From the NCBI GenBank assembly GCA_020426085.1, contig JAGQQP010000037.1, positions 1 through 15,199 on the forward strand: 15,199 nucleotides of DNA, read 5' to 3'. Of the stretch, positions 15,189 through 15,199 are shown one piece after another. How positions within the stretch are numbered: position 1 is the stretch's first letter; every line of letters begins with the position of its first letter. The notes under the pieces are model-generated. The model was not told the origin of the DNA and made no database searches. It was given only the letters and a program-made list of their open reading frames with translations. The position numbers and the translations under genes were made by a program. The stretch comes from Planctomycetaceae bacterium. GTDB taxonomy: Bacteria; Planctomycetota; Planctomycetia; Planctomycetales; Planctomycetaceae.

Positions 15189-15199
15189 AGCAGCCGAGC

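Noticed and set aside
1..15199. Mobile element, phage, defence system or CRISPR array
   Set aside because: No transposase, integrase, nuclease or helicase gene, no regular short repeats, and no paired terminal repeats were seen; the gene content is core metabolism, translation and motility.

Overview
The window reads as chromosomal DNA from a planctomycete (Planctomycetota), most like the Gimesia/Planctomyces group. This is an inference from several things: tandem CxxC zinc ribbons, secreted or anchored proteins without well-known homologues, flagellar and housekeeping genes that are scattered rather than clustered, a TTG start, and uneven use of Shine-Dalgarno sites. No mobile element, CRISPR array, tRNA or rRNA was seen. 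Most of the window is ordinary core genome; the unusual content lies in non-coding leaders and in degenerate enzyme domains.

Layout. The left edge (1-344, + strand) is the C-terminal end of a protein with two tandem zinc ribbons. From 383 to 8154 everything lies on the minus strand. Read in the direction of transcription the order is: a membrane-anchored SGNH-like protein that has lost its catalytic residues (8154-6928), glutamate dehydrogenase gdhA (6558-5329), a stand-alone cyclic-nucleotide-binding-domain protein (5245-4721), proA (4492-3227), the flagellar switch gene fliM (3151-2102), ribosomal proteins rpmI and rplT (1677-1040) closed by a good intrinsic terminator, and a small lipoprotein (802-383). 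The right half (8499-15188) is on the plus strand: an M20-family metallopeptidase, farnesyl diphosphate synthase (ispA), DXP synthase (dxs, overlapping ispA by one base), a secreted two-part protein of unknown function, and a membrane-anchored protein with a degenerate GGDEF domain.

How the genes fit together. ispA and dxs supply the isoprenoid pathway: dxs makes its first committed intermediate and ispA condenses the C5 units to C15. GDH and ProA both act on glutamate, as source or sink and as first step towards proline, with a possible ligand-sensing protein between them. RpmI and RplT are the usual L35-L20 pair but without infC upstream.

Regulatory content. The minus-strand intergenic regions hold several perfect inverted repeats and promoter-like hexamers: a roughly 155-nt leader with three hairpins before proA, a promoter with a dyad and a terminator-like hairpin before gdhA, hairpins before rpmI, and a 7-bp dyad just upstream of a candidate promoter for the peptidase-ispA-dxs operon. 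All were read by eye; no folding energies or homology searches were run.
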